Shown in pieces: positions 23,987 to 33,075 of a stretch of DNA of 64,000 nt; within the stretch, counting starts at the first letter, position 1; each line of letters opens with the position of its first letter. The DNA comes from Pedobacter africanus (GTDB taxonomy: Bacteria; Bacteroidota; Bacteroidia; Sphingobacteriales; Sphingobacteriaceae). The notes beneath the pieces are model-generated. The model made no database searches. It worked only from the letters and a program-made list of their open reading frames with translations, and was not told the DNA's origin. The stretch lies in assembly GCF_900176535.1 (NCBI RefSeq), contig NZ_FWXT01000005.1:248001-312000 (forward strand), given 5' to 3'. The position numbers were made by a program, and so were the translations under genes.

Positions 23987-26900
23987 TTACATCTTCATGA
24001 ACATCACGTTTTGCCTTGTACTGATGTTGTTAAACTCTATAACATACGAGCCCTGCGGCAAATGGGCCACATCAAGCTCGGTCTGTTCCGCTCCTGCCTG
24101 AACTTTTTTACTGATCAGCTTTTTACCCGTTATGCCATAAACATTTATCGTTGCAGATATCTGGGCCTTAGGGTGCTTTACCGTTAATACCGTTGAAACG
24201 GGGTTTGGGTACATTTTCAGTTTTTTTGTTTCCAGCATTGCAGCGGTATCAGGCATTTTAGGAGCTACCGAAGCCCGCGCCATTAAGGATGGGCTATTAT
24301 CTATACTTACCGTATTGCTGTAAACTGTAGTTCCGGTACCGTCAATGCGTTTGCTTCCTATTTTATAATACACCAGCTGCTGGGGCGCGGCATTGTCTTT
24401 TATCTGATAAACAACTTCATTAATGGAAGCCGCCCGCTCACCGATTTTTGTAAATGAGCTGCCATCTGTGGAGCGGTACAATCTCAGGTTGAACTGGTCT
24501 TTTGCCCAGTCGGTACTGAAGTTTACTTTAACGGTATCCGACCCTCCTTTTTGCGCATTGATAGCCAGAAAGCTAACCTGCTGATCGGGTGAAGGGATGC
24601 CGTTCAGATATTTTTCGAGCATGGTATAGCCATCGGCACCATAAGTATTTTTATCCAGTCCGATTGAATCTGTTGCAGCGTTCTGAACCATCTTCTCCCA
24701 CCAGTCTGGCAAGCCATCGTTATCTGTATCTCTTGGATAAGTTGTACTGTTCAATACCGGCCAGCCGCCAACCGTATTCTGGCTGTCTATAATGCCTGAG
24801 GGATGTACCATTCCGGATGCTACATAGCTGCTGTCCTCGTAAGTGGCAGTACCTGTCAGCGTTTCTTTGATAATGCGCCGATCAATGGTGTCCCTGCGGG
24901 GCAATACGGCCCCTGCGCTGTTCATCACTGCAGTAAAGGCATCCTCGGCCGTCTGCGTTACAACAGGCGCACAAGGAAAGGCGCTGAGTGCTTTTCCTGC
25001 TGCTTTCATGGCTGCAGCATTGTAATAACTGTCTAGCTGCACTCCTGTTGTCCAGTTGTCTGCAGTTACATCGGGAAAGCCATGCACATAATTGCCGCTG
25101 ACGTAAAATTTCCCTCCAAATACAGTATCTCCCGCTAAGGTGGTGCTGTAGCTGGTATACAAAAGGATCCGGTTTTTACGGTTCGTAGCTGAGCTTGTGG
25201 CAGCACCCGTAGTGGCTGGTCCTGCTTTATGGTAATTGTTGACCATATTGTAATGCCCGCCCGGCCCTCCATAGGGCGAGCCTACCCAATTGTAAACCAC
25301 ATTGTTCCTGAAATCTGCATATTCCAGCTCAGGTTGCAGTGTGGTAGTACTGCCCGAAAAACGTGGGTTTCTGTTGGAATTGCTGGCCAGCAGGTTATGG
25401 TGAAAGGAGGCATTCTGCCCGCCCCATATCCCTCCGTAACCATGAGGGGTACTTTTGGTATGGAGTGAGCGGTAAAGGCTTTCGCTCAGCATACTCCACT
25501 GCAAAGTAAAATTTGAGACTGCATAAAAAGAGCCCACTTCATCAGTAGACCAGCTCATGGAGCAATGGTCAACAATGATGTTTTTAAAAGGCTGGGTAAT
25601 GGGGGTGCCAAATCCATTGTACATGGCATCCACTACCTTAGATGAATCGCCTGGCACGGTAATGATATCTCCAGGACGGGAACGGATGTGCCTTACAATA
25701 ACATTATTGGCCCTGATGGCCAGCCCATAGTTTTTCAGGCAAATACCATCACCCGGTGCACTTTGCCCTGCAATGGTGATGTTGTCTTTGGTGATGGAAA
25801 TAACACTCTGCAGGTTGATGGTACCAGAAACTTTGAACAGAATGGTACGGTTGGGCTGTGATACGGCATCACGCAGGCTCCCGGCAGCATTATCATTAAG
25901 ATTGGTTACATAATAGATATCTCCGCCCCTGCCCCCTTTGGCATAACGCCCGCCCCCTTCTGCCCCGGGAAAGGCAAGCTGAGGGGAAACCTCGCTAATT
26001 CCGCTGATGGCCACATCTTTGGAGACCAGGTAACGGCCGTCTGCAAATGCACTGGTAGTCCAGGGATAAACCCTGAGGTAAAAACTACGGTTATCTGTAA
26101 CCGGAATGTTCAGGCTTGAGAATGTGTTCACAACAGGGGTCGAACCAGATGCCAAGGCTATATTTGCGGCAAGGTCAGTAAAGGTAAGCCCATCTGTAGA
26201 CCAGCAGATGCGGGCATGGCCGGCAGATGAGGAATTGAAACTCAAGGGTACCTTTACCTGGGTTACAACCAGATCATAACCCGTAGCCGGGTTCACTACA
26301 TATTGCACATAACGGCCGCTGTCTGGCCCTGCATTTGCAGGCCAGATGCCGTCTAATGGTAAAATGCGCTGGCCACCATTACCGGAGATGTAATTGTTTA
26401 CCTTAAGGCCTGACAATGTCTGTGCCGTCCCACTAATCTGTCCTGTTATGGCTAATCCCTGGTTTGCTGTTAAGGCCCATGCCGCGGCCGGAGCTAATGT
26501 TGTTGTTCCGCTAACTACCAGGTTCTTTATCAATAGGTATTTACTGGTCACCGCACTTGCCGCCCATGGTGAAATTCTGAAATACAGTTTCTTTCCACTC
26601 GGCACGGTAATGTTCAGCCCTCCAAAGGTATAGGCCTTTGGCGTTGTACCTGAAACCAGGGAAAAATTAGCCGTTAGGTTTGTGAAATGGACACTATCGG
26701 TAGACCAGGCCATATTTACACGTCCTGCACTGGAACCATAAAAGCTGATCATCATTGCTATGGAACTGATATTTAAGTCATTTCCGCTGGTAGGGTTCAG
26801 CACAAATTGCATGAACCGTGTGCTGTCTGGCTGGCTCTGGGCTGGCCAGCTACCCCCGGGCGGAATGGTACGTTGCCCGCCTGATAGGTAATCCTGGATG

Positions 26901-27058
26901 GATAACCCGGAAAGCAGTTGCGGCCCGGCAGCAACGCTACCAGTTACAGTGCCATTCTGATTTGTGGTCAAAGCCCAGCTGGCAGTTGCTGCTGTCTGGG
27001 CGCAGAGCTTCGTGGCAGCCATGCAGCAAAGCAGGCCTACCAGCCCTCCCCTGATCAT
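23987..27058 (-). CDS. Secreted pectate lyase, polysaccharide lyase family 1, with T9SS sorting tail
   Basis: About 1023 residues from ATG 27058; an ATG at 27070 overlaps the end of susD. Counting from the longer start: signal peptide (about 1-25), two tandem homologous domains of about 160 residues (29-190 and 197-358, each beginning AxWALT.NQ and carrying SGGQR..P, ....D..RFMQF/RYVQYV, SSAG and WSTD), then a right-handed beta-helix pectate-lyase domain (from LAFPGAEGGGRYAKGGRGG at 366, with IVDHCSMSWSTDE and FSG motifs), a DTDNDGLPDWWE linker, a fibronectin-like region (about 845-935), and a type IX secretion sorting domain starting KMYPNPVS. It would cleave polygalacturonate at the cell surface or outside. 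Directly downstream of susC/susD, it is the main enzyme of a pectin-type locus. Confidence 0.9.
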   Translation of the reverse strand: MIRGGLVGLLCCMAATKLCAQTAATASWALTTNQNGTVTGSVAAGPQLLSGLSIQDYLSGGQRTIPPGGSWPAQSQPDSTRFMQFVLNPTSGNDLNISSIAMMISFYGSSAGRVNMAWSTDSVHFTNLTANFSLVSGTTPKAYTFGGLNITVPSGKKLYFRISPWAASAVTSKYLLIKNLVVSGTTTLAPAAAWALTANQGLAITGQISGTAQTLSGLKVNNYISGNGGQRILPLDGIWPANAGPDSGRYVQYVVNPATGYDLVVTQVKVPLSFNSSSAGHARICWSTDGLTFTDLAANIALASGSTPVVNTFSSLNIPVTDNRSFYLRVYPWTTSAFADGRYLVSKDVAISGISEVSPQLAFPGAEGGGRYAKGGRGGDIYYVTNLNDNAAGSLRDAVSQPNRTILFKVSGTINLQSVISITKDNITIAGQSAPGDGICLKNYGLAIRANNVIVRHIRSRPGDIITVPGDSSKVVDAMYNGFGTPITQPFKNIIVDHCSMSWSTDEVGSFYAVSNFTLQWSMLSESLYRSLHTKSTPHGYGGIWGGQNASFHHNLLASNSNRNPRFSGSTTTLQPELEYADFRNNVVYNWVGSPYGGPGGHYNMVNNYHKAGPATTGAATSSATNRKNRILLYTSYSTTLAGDTVFGGKFYVSGNYVHGFPDVTADNWTTGVQLDSYYNAAAMKAAGKALSAFPCAPVVTQTAEDAFTAVMNSAGAVLPRRDTIDRRIIKETLTGTATYEDSSYVASGMVHPSGIIDSQNTVGGWPVLNSTTYPRDTDNDGLPDWWEKMVQNAATDSIGLDKNTYGADGYTMLEKYLNGIPSPDQQVSFLAINAQKGGSDTVKVNFSTDWAKDQFNLRLYRSTDGSSFTKIGERAASINEVVYQIKDNAAPQQLVYYKIGSKRIDGTGTTVYSNTVSIDNSPSLMARASVAPKMPDTAAMLETKKLKMYPNPVSTVLTVKHPKAQISATINVYGITGKKLISKKVQAGAEQTELDVAHLPQGSYVIEFNNISTRQNVMFMKM

Positions 27059-27059
27059 T

Positions 27060-28829
27060 TTAGTAACCATAGTCTTGTTTCAGCTTTGGGTTCGACTCTA
27101 CTACAGATTGAGGCAATGGCAGCAATTCACTATGATTGGGTTTAAAATATTGTGCAAAGTTGGTAATCCAGGCTGCTGTAATGGAACTTACCCAGGCTAC
27201 CCTGGTATAACCTGTAGGCGTTGCAGCCGGCGTTGGTGCATAAAGGGAATTGCTGAATATTACTTCCGTAGATGCCGATTTATAATACATATTCTGCGGA
27301 AGATTATTGTAGGGGACTTCCTTATTCAGCATTTTGGTGTAATTGGCACGGGTTTCGGCAATCTTTGAGGCCAGCAGGTTCCAGCGGATCAGATCGTATT
27401 TGCGAATGCCTTCAGCTCCAAACTCAAAATAACGTTCGTTTACAATGGCGTTAAAAAAATCGGCCTTGCCGGATGGTGTTACGCCAATAGCAGCCTCATT
27501 ACCTTTGAATCCTCGCTTGCGCACTTCTTCATAAGCTGATTTTGCTGCAGCAGTAGGCCCGTTGTTGAGTTCGTTTTCTGCTTCAGCAAACATTAGCAAT
27601 ACGTCTGAGAAACGCAGGATGGGCCAGTTGATACCGGTTTGCTGGCTGGCGGATGAGGCTGCGGGGTTCCACCAGTCGGCCCTGAACTTTCCGCTCACCA
27701 TATTTACCATGGTTTGTACTGCTTTGGTCTTATCTGCATTGTTGTAGTAAGGCGCCAATGTTACATCCCTTCGGGTATCCAGGGCATTGAAGGCATAAAA
27801 ATAAACCGGCACTGCCCGCACCGAACTGTTGCCCAGCTGAGCCGTACCTGAAGATGCATAAAAACGCGGCCCGTCATAATAGCCAATTCTTCCGCTGATG
27901 TCTTTTCCAAGGGCCACTTCAAACATTACTTCGCCATTGGGCTCAATCTTAAAAGCGTCAATGTAATTTTTGAATATATCCTGATAGATAGGGTTAAGCG
28001 TGTGTTTATCCCTGCGTGCCATAATTTCGGAACATTCGTCGCGGGCAATTTTATAAAAATCAAGGTAGTCTGCCTTACGTTCCATTTGCTCGGAAGTACT
28101 CCTCAGTGAATAACCACCCCTGAACAGTGCAATCCTGGCCCTTAAACCTTTAACAGCCCCTTTGGTAATGCGTTCGTCAACTGCAATCCCGGCATCGTTA
28201 CGCCATGGCACCAGCTCAGCAGCAGTTTTCAGGTCTTCAATCAGCCTGTCGTAGATTTGGTCTCGGTCGGTTTTTGGCAGATAAAGATCTGCCTGTTCTA
28301 TTGCAGGCTCAAATATGGCAGGAATATCTCCCCAGTTCCTGATCAACTCCAGGTAAAACTGGGCGCGGAGGGTAAGCGCTTCGCCATAGAGGCGCCTTAA
28401 CTGTTGTTTTTCTGCTTCAGTGCCACTATTATACATGACCATTGAGGGAATGTTTTTAATGCAGATGTTTGCCCTTTCTACCCCGGTATAGAGCTGTTGA
28501 AAAGGTAAGGTAAGCTGCCCATTGGTAGGCTGCAGATTGTACCTGGATAAATCGCGGGAGTTGTTGTCTGGTGCCGAAGCATTGGTAACCCCAATGAAGT
28601 CATCGGTATCGTAAGGGTACATCATGCTCAACCGGCTTCCGTAGCCATTATCGCCAGTCAACTGCTCATAAACACCCATCAATGCACTGGTGGCATTGGC
28701 TACATTGCTGAAGACAAAACGCTCATCAAAAGCGGAGGGTGGCGACACATCAAGGTAACGTTTACATGAGTTCAGACTGAGTACGCAAATAAATGCGATG
28801 GCTATTGGGAAAAATATCTTTGATTTCAT
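27060..28829 (-). CDS. SusD/RagB-family nutrient-binding lipoprotein
   Basis: A 589-residue outer-membrane lipoprotein with signal peptide and lipobox Cys22 (LNSCKRYLDV), followed by the tetratricopeptide-rich SusD fold (N-terminal SusD-like region about 25-230; RagB/SusD region about 260-589). Typical stretches are ALTLRAQFYLELIRNWGDIP and WPILRFSDVLLMFAEAEN with ERYFEFGAEGIRKYDLIRWN. It binds glycan at the surface and caps the SusC channel. It lies 17 bp after susC and ends 1 bp from (or overlapping) the PL1 lyase start, so susC-susD-lyase is one operon. Confidence 0.95.
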   Translation of the reverse strand: MKSKIFFPIAIAFICVLSLNSCKRYLDVSPPSAFDERFVFSNVANATSALMGVYEQLTGDNGYGSRLSMMYPYDTDDFIGVTNASAPDNNSRDLSRYNLQPTNGQLTLPFQQLYTGVERANICIKNIPSMVMYNSGTEAEKQQLRRLYGEALTLRAQFYLELIRNWGDIPAIFEPAIEQADLYLPKTDRDQIYDRLIEDLKTAAELVPWRNDAGIAVDERITKGAVKGLRARIALFRGGYSLRSTSEQMERKADYLDFYKIARDECSEIMARRDKHTLNPIYQDIFKNYIDAFKIEPNGEVMFEVALGKDISGRIGYYDGPRFYASSGTAQLGNSSVRAVPVYFYAFNALDTRRDVTLAPYYNNADKTKAVQTMVNMVSGKFRADWWNPAASSASQQTGINWPILRFSDVLLMFAEAENELNNGPTAAAKSAYEEVRKRGFKGNEAAIGVTPSGKADFFNAIVNERYFEFGAEGIRKYDLIRWNLLASKIAETRANYTKMLNKEVPYNNLPQNMYYKSASTEVIFSNSLYAPTPAATPTGYTRVAWVSSITAAWITNFAQYFKPNHSELLPLPQSVVESNPKLKQDYGY

Positions 28830-28846
28830 CTTTTTAGCTTTATAGG

Positions 28847-31800
28847 TTAAAGGGAAAGGTTGATGCCAAATATATAAGTACGGCTGCGCGGATATGCAGA
28901 ATAATCTACCCCGGGAGTTACCGGATTTGAACTCCTTACGTTCACTTCAGGATCAAAGCCGGAATAACCGGTAATCACGGCTACATTGTTTGCCGTAGCA
29001 TACACCCTTAGCTTATTAATTTTTGCCTTGCTCAGCAGTTTTACAGGAAAGGTATAGCCTAAAGTAATGTTGTTGAGCCTTAAGAACGAGCCATCTTCAA
29101 CTGCCCATGAAGTTGGATAAAAAGCCCCGCTTCCGGTAATGGGCTGCCATATCTTCGCGTCTTTGTTCAGTGCGGCCAGCTGATCAGGCGGAATACCTGT
29201 AACCTGGGCAACCCCTCCCGTTACCGTAACTTTCTGTACTACGTTGCCATTTGCATCAATGGTTTTCCAGCGGTCTTTCATCACGGCCAGCATATTGGTG
29301 TTTGGGGTATAGCTGTTTGTAAACTCAATTTTATTTGCGTTGTACACATCATTGCCTACTACAAAGTTGATGAACATGCTCAGGTCAAAGTTTTTATAAG
29401 TAAACTGCTGGTTAAAGCCCCCCGAAAATTTAGGAGTAGCATTACCGATAATGTCCTTATCATTTTCGTTGATGATGTTATTGCCATCCCGGTCTTTGAG
29501 TTTCATCCAGCCAGGCTGGGCTGTGCCCAATACACCTGATACATCAGCTACGCCAGCCTTAAGCGTATACACCTGGGTAGCAGCATCGTAATTGAAATCG
29601 CTGACACTGTAAAAACCATCTGATATATAGCCATACATGGAGCCGACAGGCTTACCAACCTGTACAATATAATCTGAGGGCTGGCCCGATACAAAAGCCA
29701 CTGCAGGTGATGGCAGGTAGCTGGAGGCTGTGGCCAGTTTTTCAATTTTGTTGCGGTTAAAGGCCAGGTTAAAATTGGTGGTCCAGGAGAAATCTCTACG
29801 CTGTATCGGAATGGCATTCAGTTGGAATTCCAGTCCGCGGTTTGAAGTCTCGCCCACATTTTGCAGCTGTGTAACATAGCCTGAGATGGCAGGGATACGC
29901 ACGTCCAGCAGCAGGTCTTTAACCTTATTCTTGTAGGCATCAATGTTCAGCTGCACCCGGTTATTCCACAAGGCAATATCAAGACCTATATTTTGCGTAA
30001 CCGTAGTTTCCCATTTCAGGTTTTTATTGGCCAGGCTGGCAGAGCTGTATCCTGGATTGATCACTTCGTTAAGCGCGTATCTGGCATTGGTAGAAAAAGT
30101 GGTGAGGTATAAATAGTCGCCGATCCTGTTGTTCCCTGATGCTCCATAACTGGCCCGCAGCTTCAGATCGGAGATAAAACTAAGGTCTTTCATGAAATCT
30201 TCTTTCGATATCCTCCATCCCAATGAGCCCGAAGGAAAATAGCCCCATCTTTTATCAGCAGCAAATTTTGACGAAGCATCTGTCCGGAACGTAAACTTGG
30301 CCAGGTATTTATCTGAAAATGAATAGTTCAGCCCGGTAAAAAAGGAAAGCAGACGGCTTTCACTGATCAAATTGCTGGGATATAGTGGTGTGCTTTGCCC
30401 CAGGCTCAGCTGTCCGAGGGCCTTTTCAGGGGTAATGCCCATAGGGAATAACCTCAGTTGATCGAGCCTAACCTCGTCTTTCAGGTTATAGATTTCCTGT
30501 CCCAGCAAGGCACTAAAGTTATTTACCCCTTTTTTAAAGGTATAAGTAAATACGTTAGAGTTATTGAGGCTAAAACGTTTGGTATTATTGATGTTTACAA
30601 TGGGCAGCCCACTCCCATTTATCCGCGCATTGGAAGTGATGTAATCATCAAATGCATTGAGGGTATTGTTGCTGAAGTTTACCCCCGCTGTAGACCTGAA
30701 AGAAAGCCCTTTGATTAACGTATAATTGATATAACCATTGATGTTCAGGTTGTCGGAAGGCCGGTTTCTGTATTGCGCATCACTAAGCTGGATGGGGTTC
30801 AATACCCCAAGGCCATTTCCGGTATTGGTTTCATTGAAATAATCTTCATCCAGCACATCATCGCCCATACCTGTGGTGTTGAGCGGTTTGTATTTAATGG
30901 TATGCCGTAATAAGCTGTAGGTTGCCGTGGCTTCGCTTGTAGACACCCCCGAACCCTGTATCTTCTGGTTGTTGTAGCGTGCACCAAAGCCTGCCCTGAG
31001 TTTATCGCTGGCCCTGTGGTCGAGCTTCAAATTAAAAAGCTGCCTGTTAAATTTAGAATTGAGCATGATGCCCTGTTGGGAATTGTTGGTGTAGCTAACA
31101 TTAAAGGTGGTTGCCTTGCCCCCACCGGTAAGTGCCACGGTATGGGTTTGCGAAACCGCATCGCGGCCAAATGTTTTTTCCTGCCAGTCTACCGGCCTCA
31201 GATTTTTATAATCACCGATATTGGCAAAACTGCCGTATGCCTGCTCAAAAGCGGTTTCAGTATTGGTAAGGCCCCTAGACCGCTCGTACTGCCGCAATAC
31301 AAAATCGTAAGGGCTCATCACGTCCAGCTTGTTTTGCAGTTGTGCCAAGCCCAGGAAGCCATCATAGCTTATCCGGGTTTTGGCTTCTTTCCCCCCCTTG
31401 GTGGTAATCACCACCACACCATTTGCACCCCGGGCGCCATAAATAGCTGTTTCAGATGCATCTTTTAATACCTCTACAGATTCAATATCTGTAGGTGAAA
31501 TATTGGATAGACCATCCTCAACCTGTACACCATCTATGATATATAGTGGTGAGTTGCTTTGGGTAATGGAACCTCCGCCTCTGACCAATACCCTTACATC
31601 AGCACCGGGCATTCCTTCATTTGCCGTAATCTGAACCCCGGCCAACCTGCCCGCCAGGGCTTCTGCCGCAGAGTTTACCGGCATGTCTTTCAGTTGGCGT
31701 GCATTAACAGAGGCCACGGCACCTGTAATGTCCTTACGCTGCAATGTTTTATAGCCTATAGTAACCACTTCGTTCAGCATATAGGCTTCTGGCTGAAGCC

Positions 31801-32086
31801 TTACTGTGAGCTCTGTTTCGTTTGTAACTTTTACTTCCCTGGGTTTGTAGCCCAGGTACTTAAATACGAGCGTCAGCTCAGCACTACCCGGAACTGTTAA
31901 TTTAAATTCGCCGTTTACATCGGTGCTTACGGCAATGGTTTGTCCTTTAACAGCTACCGATACGCCCGGCAGCAGCTCATCCTCTGCCTGGCTCATGACT
32001 TTACCCGAGATGGCACGGTTTTGCTGTGCAAAAGAAATCCCCGAAAAATGCAGCAAAACAAAAAATACTTGCAAAAATCTTTTCAT
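28847..32086 (-). CDS. SusC/RagA-family TonB-dependent receptor
   Basis: A complete 1079-residue SusC. It has a signal peptide (about 1-20, ending SFAQ), a carboxypeptidase-regulatory-like domain (about 24-100), a plug with VTIGYKTLQRKDITGAV, LAGRLAGVQI, VRGGGSI, LYIIDGVQV and SVEVLKDASETAIYGARGANGVVVITT (about 108-235), then the TonB-dependent barrel ending in an aromatic-rich strand (YIFGINLSL). It imports oligosaccharides across the outer membrane with the SusD encoded next. With the PL1 lyase and the CE12 esterase alongside, pectic or rhamnogalacturonan oligosaccharides are the likely cargo. Upstream is a 212-bp divergent region with a perfect LacI-type palindrome. Confidence 0.96.
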   Translation of the reverse strand: MKRFLQVFFVLLHFSGISFAQQNRAISGKVMSQAEDELLPGVSVAVKGQTIAVSTDVNGEFKLTVPGSAELTLVFKYLGYKPREVKVTNETELTVRLQPEAYMLNEVVTIGYKTLQRKDITGAVASVNARQLKDMPVNSAAEALAGRLAGVQITANEGMPGADVRVLVRGGGSITQSNSPLYIIDGVQVEDGLSNISPTDIESVEVLKDASETAIYGARGANGVVVITTKGGKEAKTRISYDGFLGLAQLQNKLDVMSPYDFVLRQYERSRGLTNTETAFEQAYGSFANIGDYKNLRPVDWQEKTFGRDAVSQTHTVALTGGGKATTFNVSYTNNSQQGIMLNSKFNRQLFNLKLDHRASDKLRAGFGARYNNQKIQGSGVSTSEATATYSLLRHTIKYKPLNTTGMGDDVLDEDYFNETNTGNGLGVLNPIQLSDAQYRNRPSDNLNINGYINYTLIKGLSFRSTAGVNFSNNTLNAFDDYITSNARINGSGLPIVNINNTKRFSLNNSNVFTYTFKKGVNNFSALLGQEIYNLKDEVRLDQLRLFPMGITPEKALGQLSLGQSTPLYPSNLISESRLLSFFTGLNYSFSDKYLAKFTFRTDASSKFAADKRWGYFPSGSLGWRISKEDFMKDLSFISDLKLRASYGASGNNRIGDYLYLTTFSTNARYALNEVINPGYSSASLANKNLKWETTVTQNIGLDIALWNNRVQLNIDAYKNKVKDLLLDVRIPAISGYVTQLQNVGETSNRGLEFQLNAIPIQRRDFSWTTNFNLAFNRNKIEKLATASSYLPSPAVAFVSGQPSDYIVQVGKPVGSMYGYISDGFYSVSDFNYDAATQVYTLKAGVADVSGVLGTAQPGWMKLKDRDGNNIINENDKDIIGNATPKFSGGFNQQFTYKNFDLSMFINFVVGNDVYNANKIEFTNSYTPNTNMLAVMKDRWKTIDANGNVVQKVTVTGGVAQVTGIPPDQLAALNKDAKIWQPITGSGAFYPTSWAVEDGSFLRLNNITLGYTFPVKLLSKAKINKLRVYATANNVAVITGYSGFDPEVNVRSSNPVTPGVDYSAYPRSRTYIFGINLSL

Positions 32087-32197
32087 AATGTTTGGTTATA
32101 GCTGGTTTAGCACGACAGAGCAATCGCTTATAACAAGATTACATCATTCTGATGAAGATCATGACCATTTAGCCTTAAAAAAGTATGCAAGCGTTAC

Positions 32198-32211
32198 CGA
32201 TAACGTTATCG
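32198..32211. promoter_or_regulatory. LacI-type operator between susC and the acetylesterase gene
   Basis: CGATAACGTTATCG is a perfect 14-bp palindrome centred on CG. It lies just upstream of a near-consensus -7 box TACCTTTA (32233-32240, plus) of the esterase gene, over its -33 region. It shares TACCGATAACGTT exactly with the site at 20353-20366. A LacI-family repressor site is the simplest reading. Confidence 0.7.
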
Positions 32212-32298
32212 AAACCGCTTCCGGTAATTTTATACCTTTATAAGGCAGCACAGAAACAGCAGAAAAGTATATTCGTGAGGAAACATAACCCTACAATT

Positions 32299-33072
32299 AT
32301 GAAACAGACCATAAAGACCTTAGTTGCGGCGGCGGCACTATTGTTTATATTCATCGGCTTTAAAAGCGGACAAAAGAAAATAACAGTATATTCCATTGGC
32401 GATTCTACCATGTGCGACTTTGCCCCTGCCTACCTTTCCCAGTTTGGCGGAGAAAACTATCCCATAAGGGGCTGGATGCAAATGATGCCCCTATTTTTTA
32501 AAGACAATGTGGTGGTACAAAATGCTGCCCGCAGCGGTAGGAGCTCTAAAAGTTTTAGAACAGAGGGGCATTGGAAACCAGTGCTGGAAAAACTGAAGGC
32601 AGGCGACTATGTATTTATTATGTTTGGTGCAAATGATCAGAAGGCAGACACGGCAAGACATACAGATCCCGCCACTACCTACCGCCAGAACCTGCTGAAT
32701 TATATCGAGGAAACCAAGGCCAAAGGAGCATACCCCATTCTTTTTACTTCACTGGTACGCCGGCATTTTGGTAAAGACGGTAAACTTACAGATACCTACG
32801 GAGAATATGTAACTGCAGTGCAGCAGCTTGGTGCAGCTACTGGTGTACCGGTGATAGACCTGAACAAGAAATCGGCAGACCTGGTAACGAGTTATGGTCC
32901 TGAAGAATCGAAAAAACTCTTTCTGTATATTGAGCCAGGGAAGTTCAGTAAATTACCACAAGGAAAAAAAGACGATAGCCACCTATGTGTATTCGGGGCC
33001 ACAGAAATTGCCCGTCTTGCAGCCCAGGGCTTAAAGGAAATTAAATCCCCATTGGCAGCCTACCTTAAATAG
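32299..33072 (+). CDS. Rhamnogalacturonan acetylesterase-type SGNH hydrolase (CE12)
   Basis: A 257-residue secreted SGNH/GDSL esterase. It has an N-terminal hydrophobic segment (about 8-20), nucleophile Ser36 in SIGDSTMCDF, oxyanion Gly/Asn in RSG (about 79-81) and GANDQ (Asn112), and the C-terminal DDSHLCVFGA motif providing catalytic Asp and His. The family deacetylates rhamnogalacturonan, exposing it to lyases. ATG 32299 is chosen because it begins the signal segment; an upstream in-frame ATG at 32185 precedes the operator and predicted promoter. It is divergent from the susC-susD-PL1 operon across a shared LacI-type palindrome, and so is probably co-regulated with it. Confidence 0.88.
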   Translation: MKQTIKTLVAAAALLFIFIGFKSGQKKITVYSIGDSTMCDFAPAYLSQFGGENYPIRGWMQMMPLFFKDNVVVQNAARSGRSSKSFRTEGHWKPVLEKLKAGDYVFIMFGANDQKADTARHTDPATTYRQNLLNYIEETKAKGAYPILFTSLVRRHFGKDGKLTDTYGEYVTAVQQLGAATGVPVIDLNKKSADLVTSYGPEESKKLFLYIEPGKFSKLPQGKKDDSHLCVFGATEIARLAAQGLKEIKSPLAAYLK

Positions 33073-33075
33073 TTT

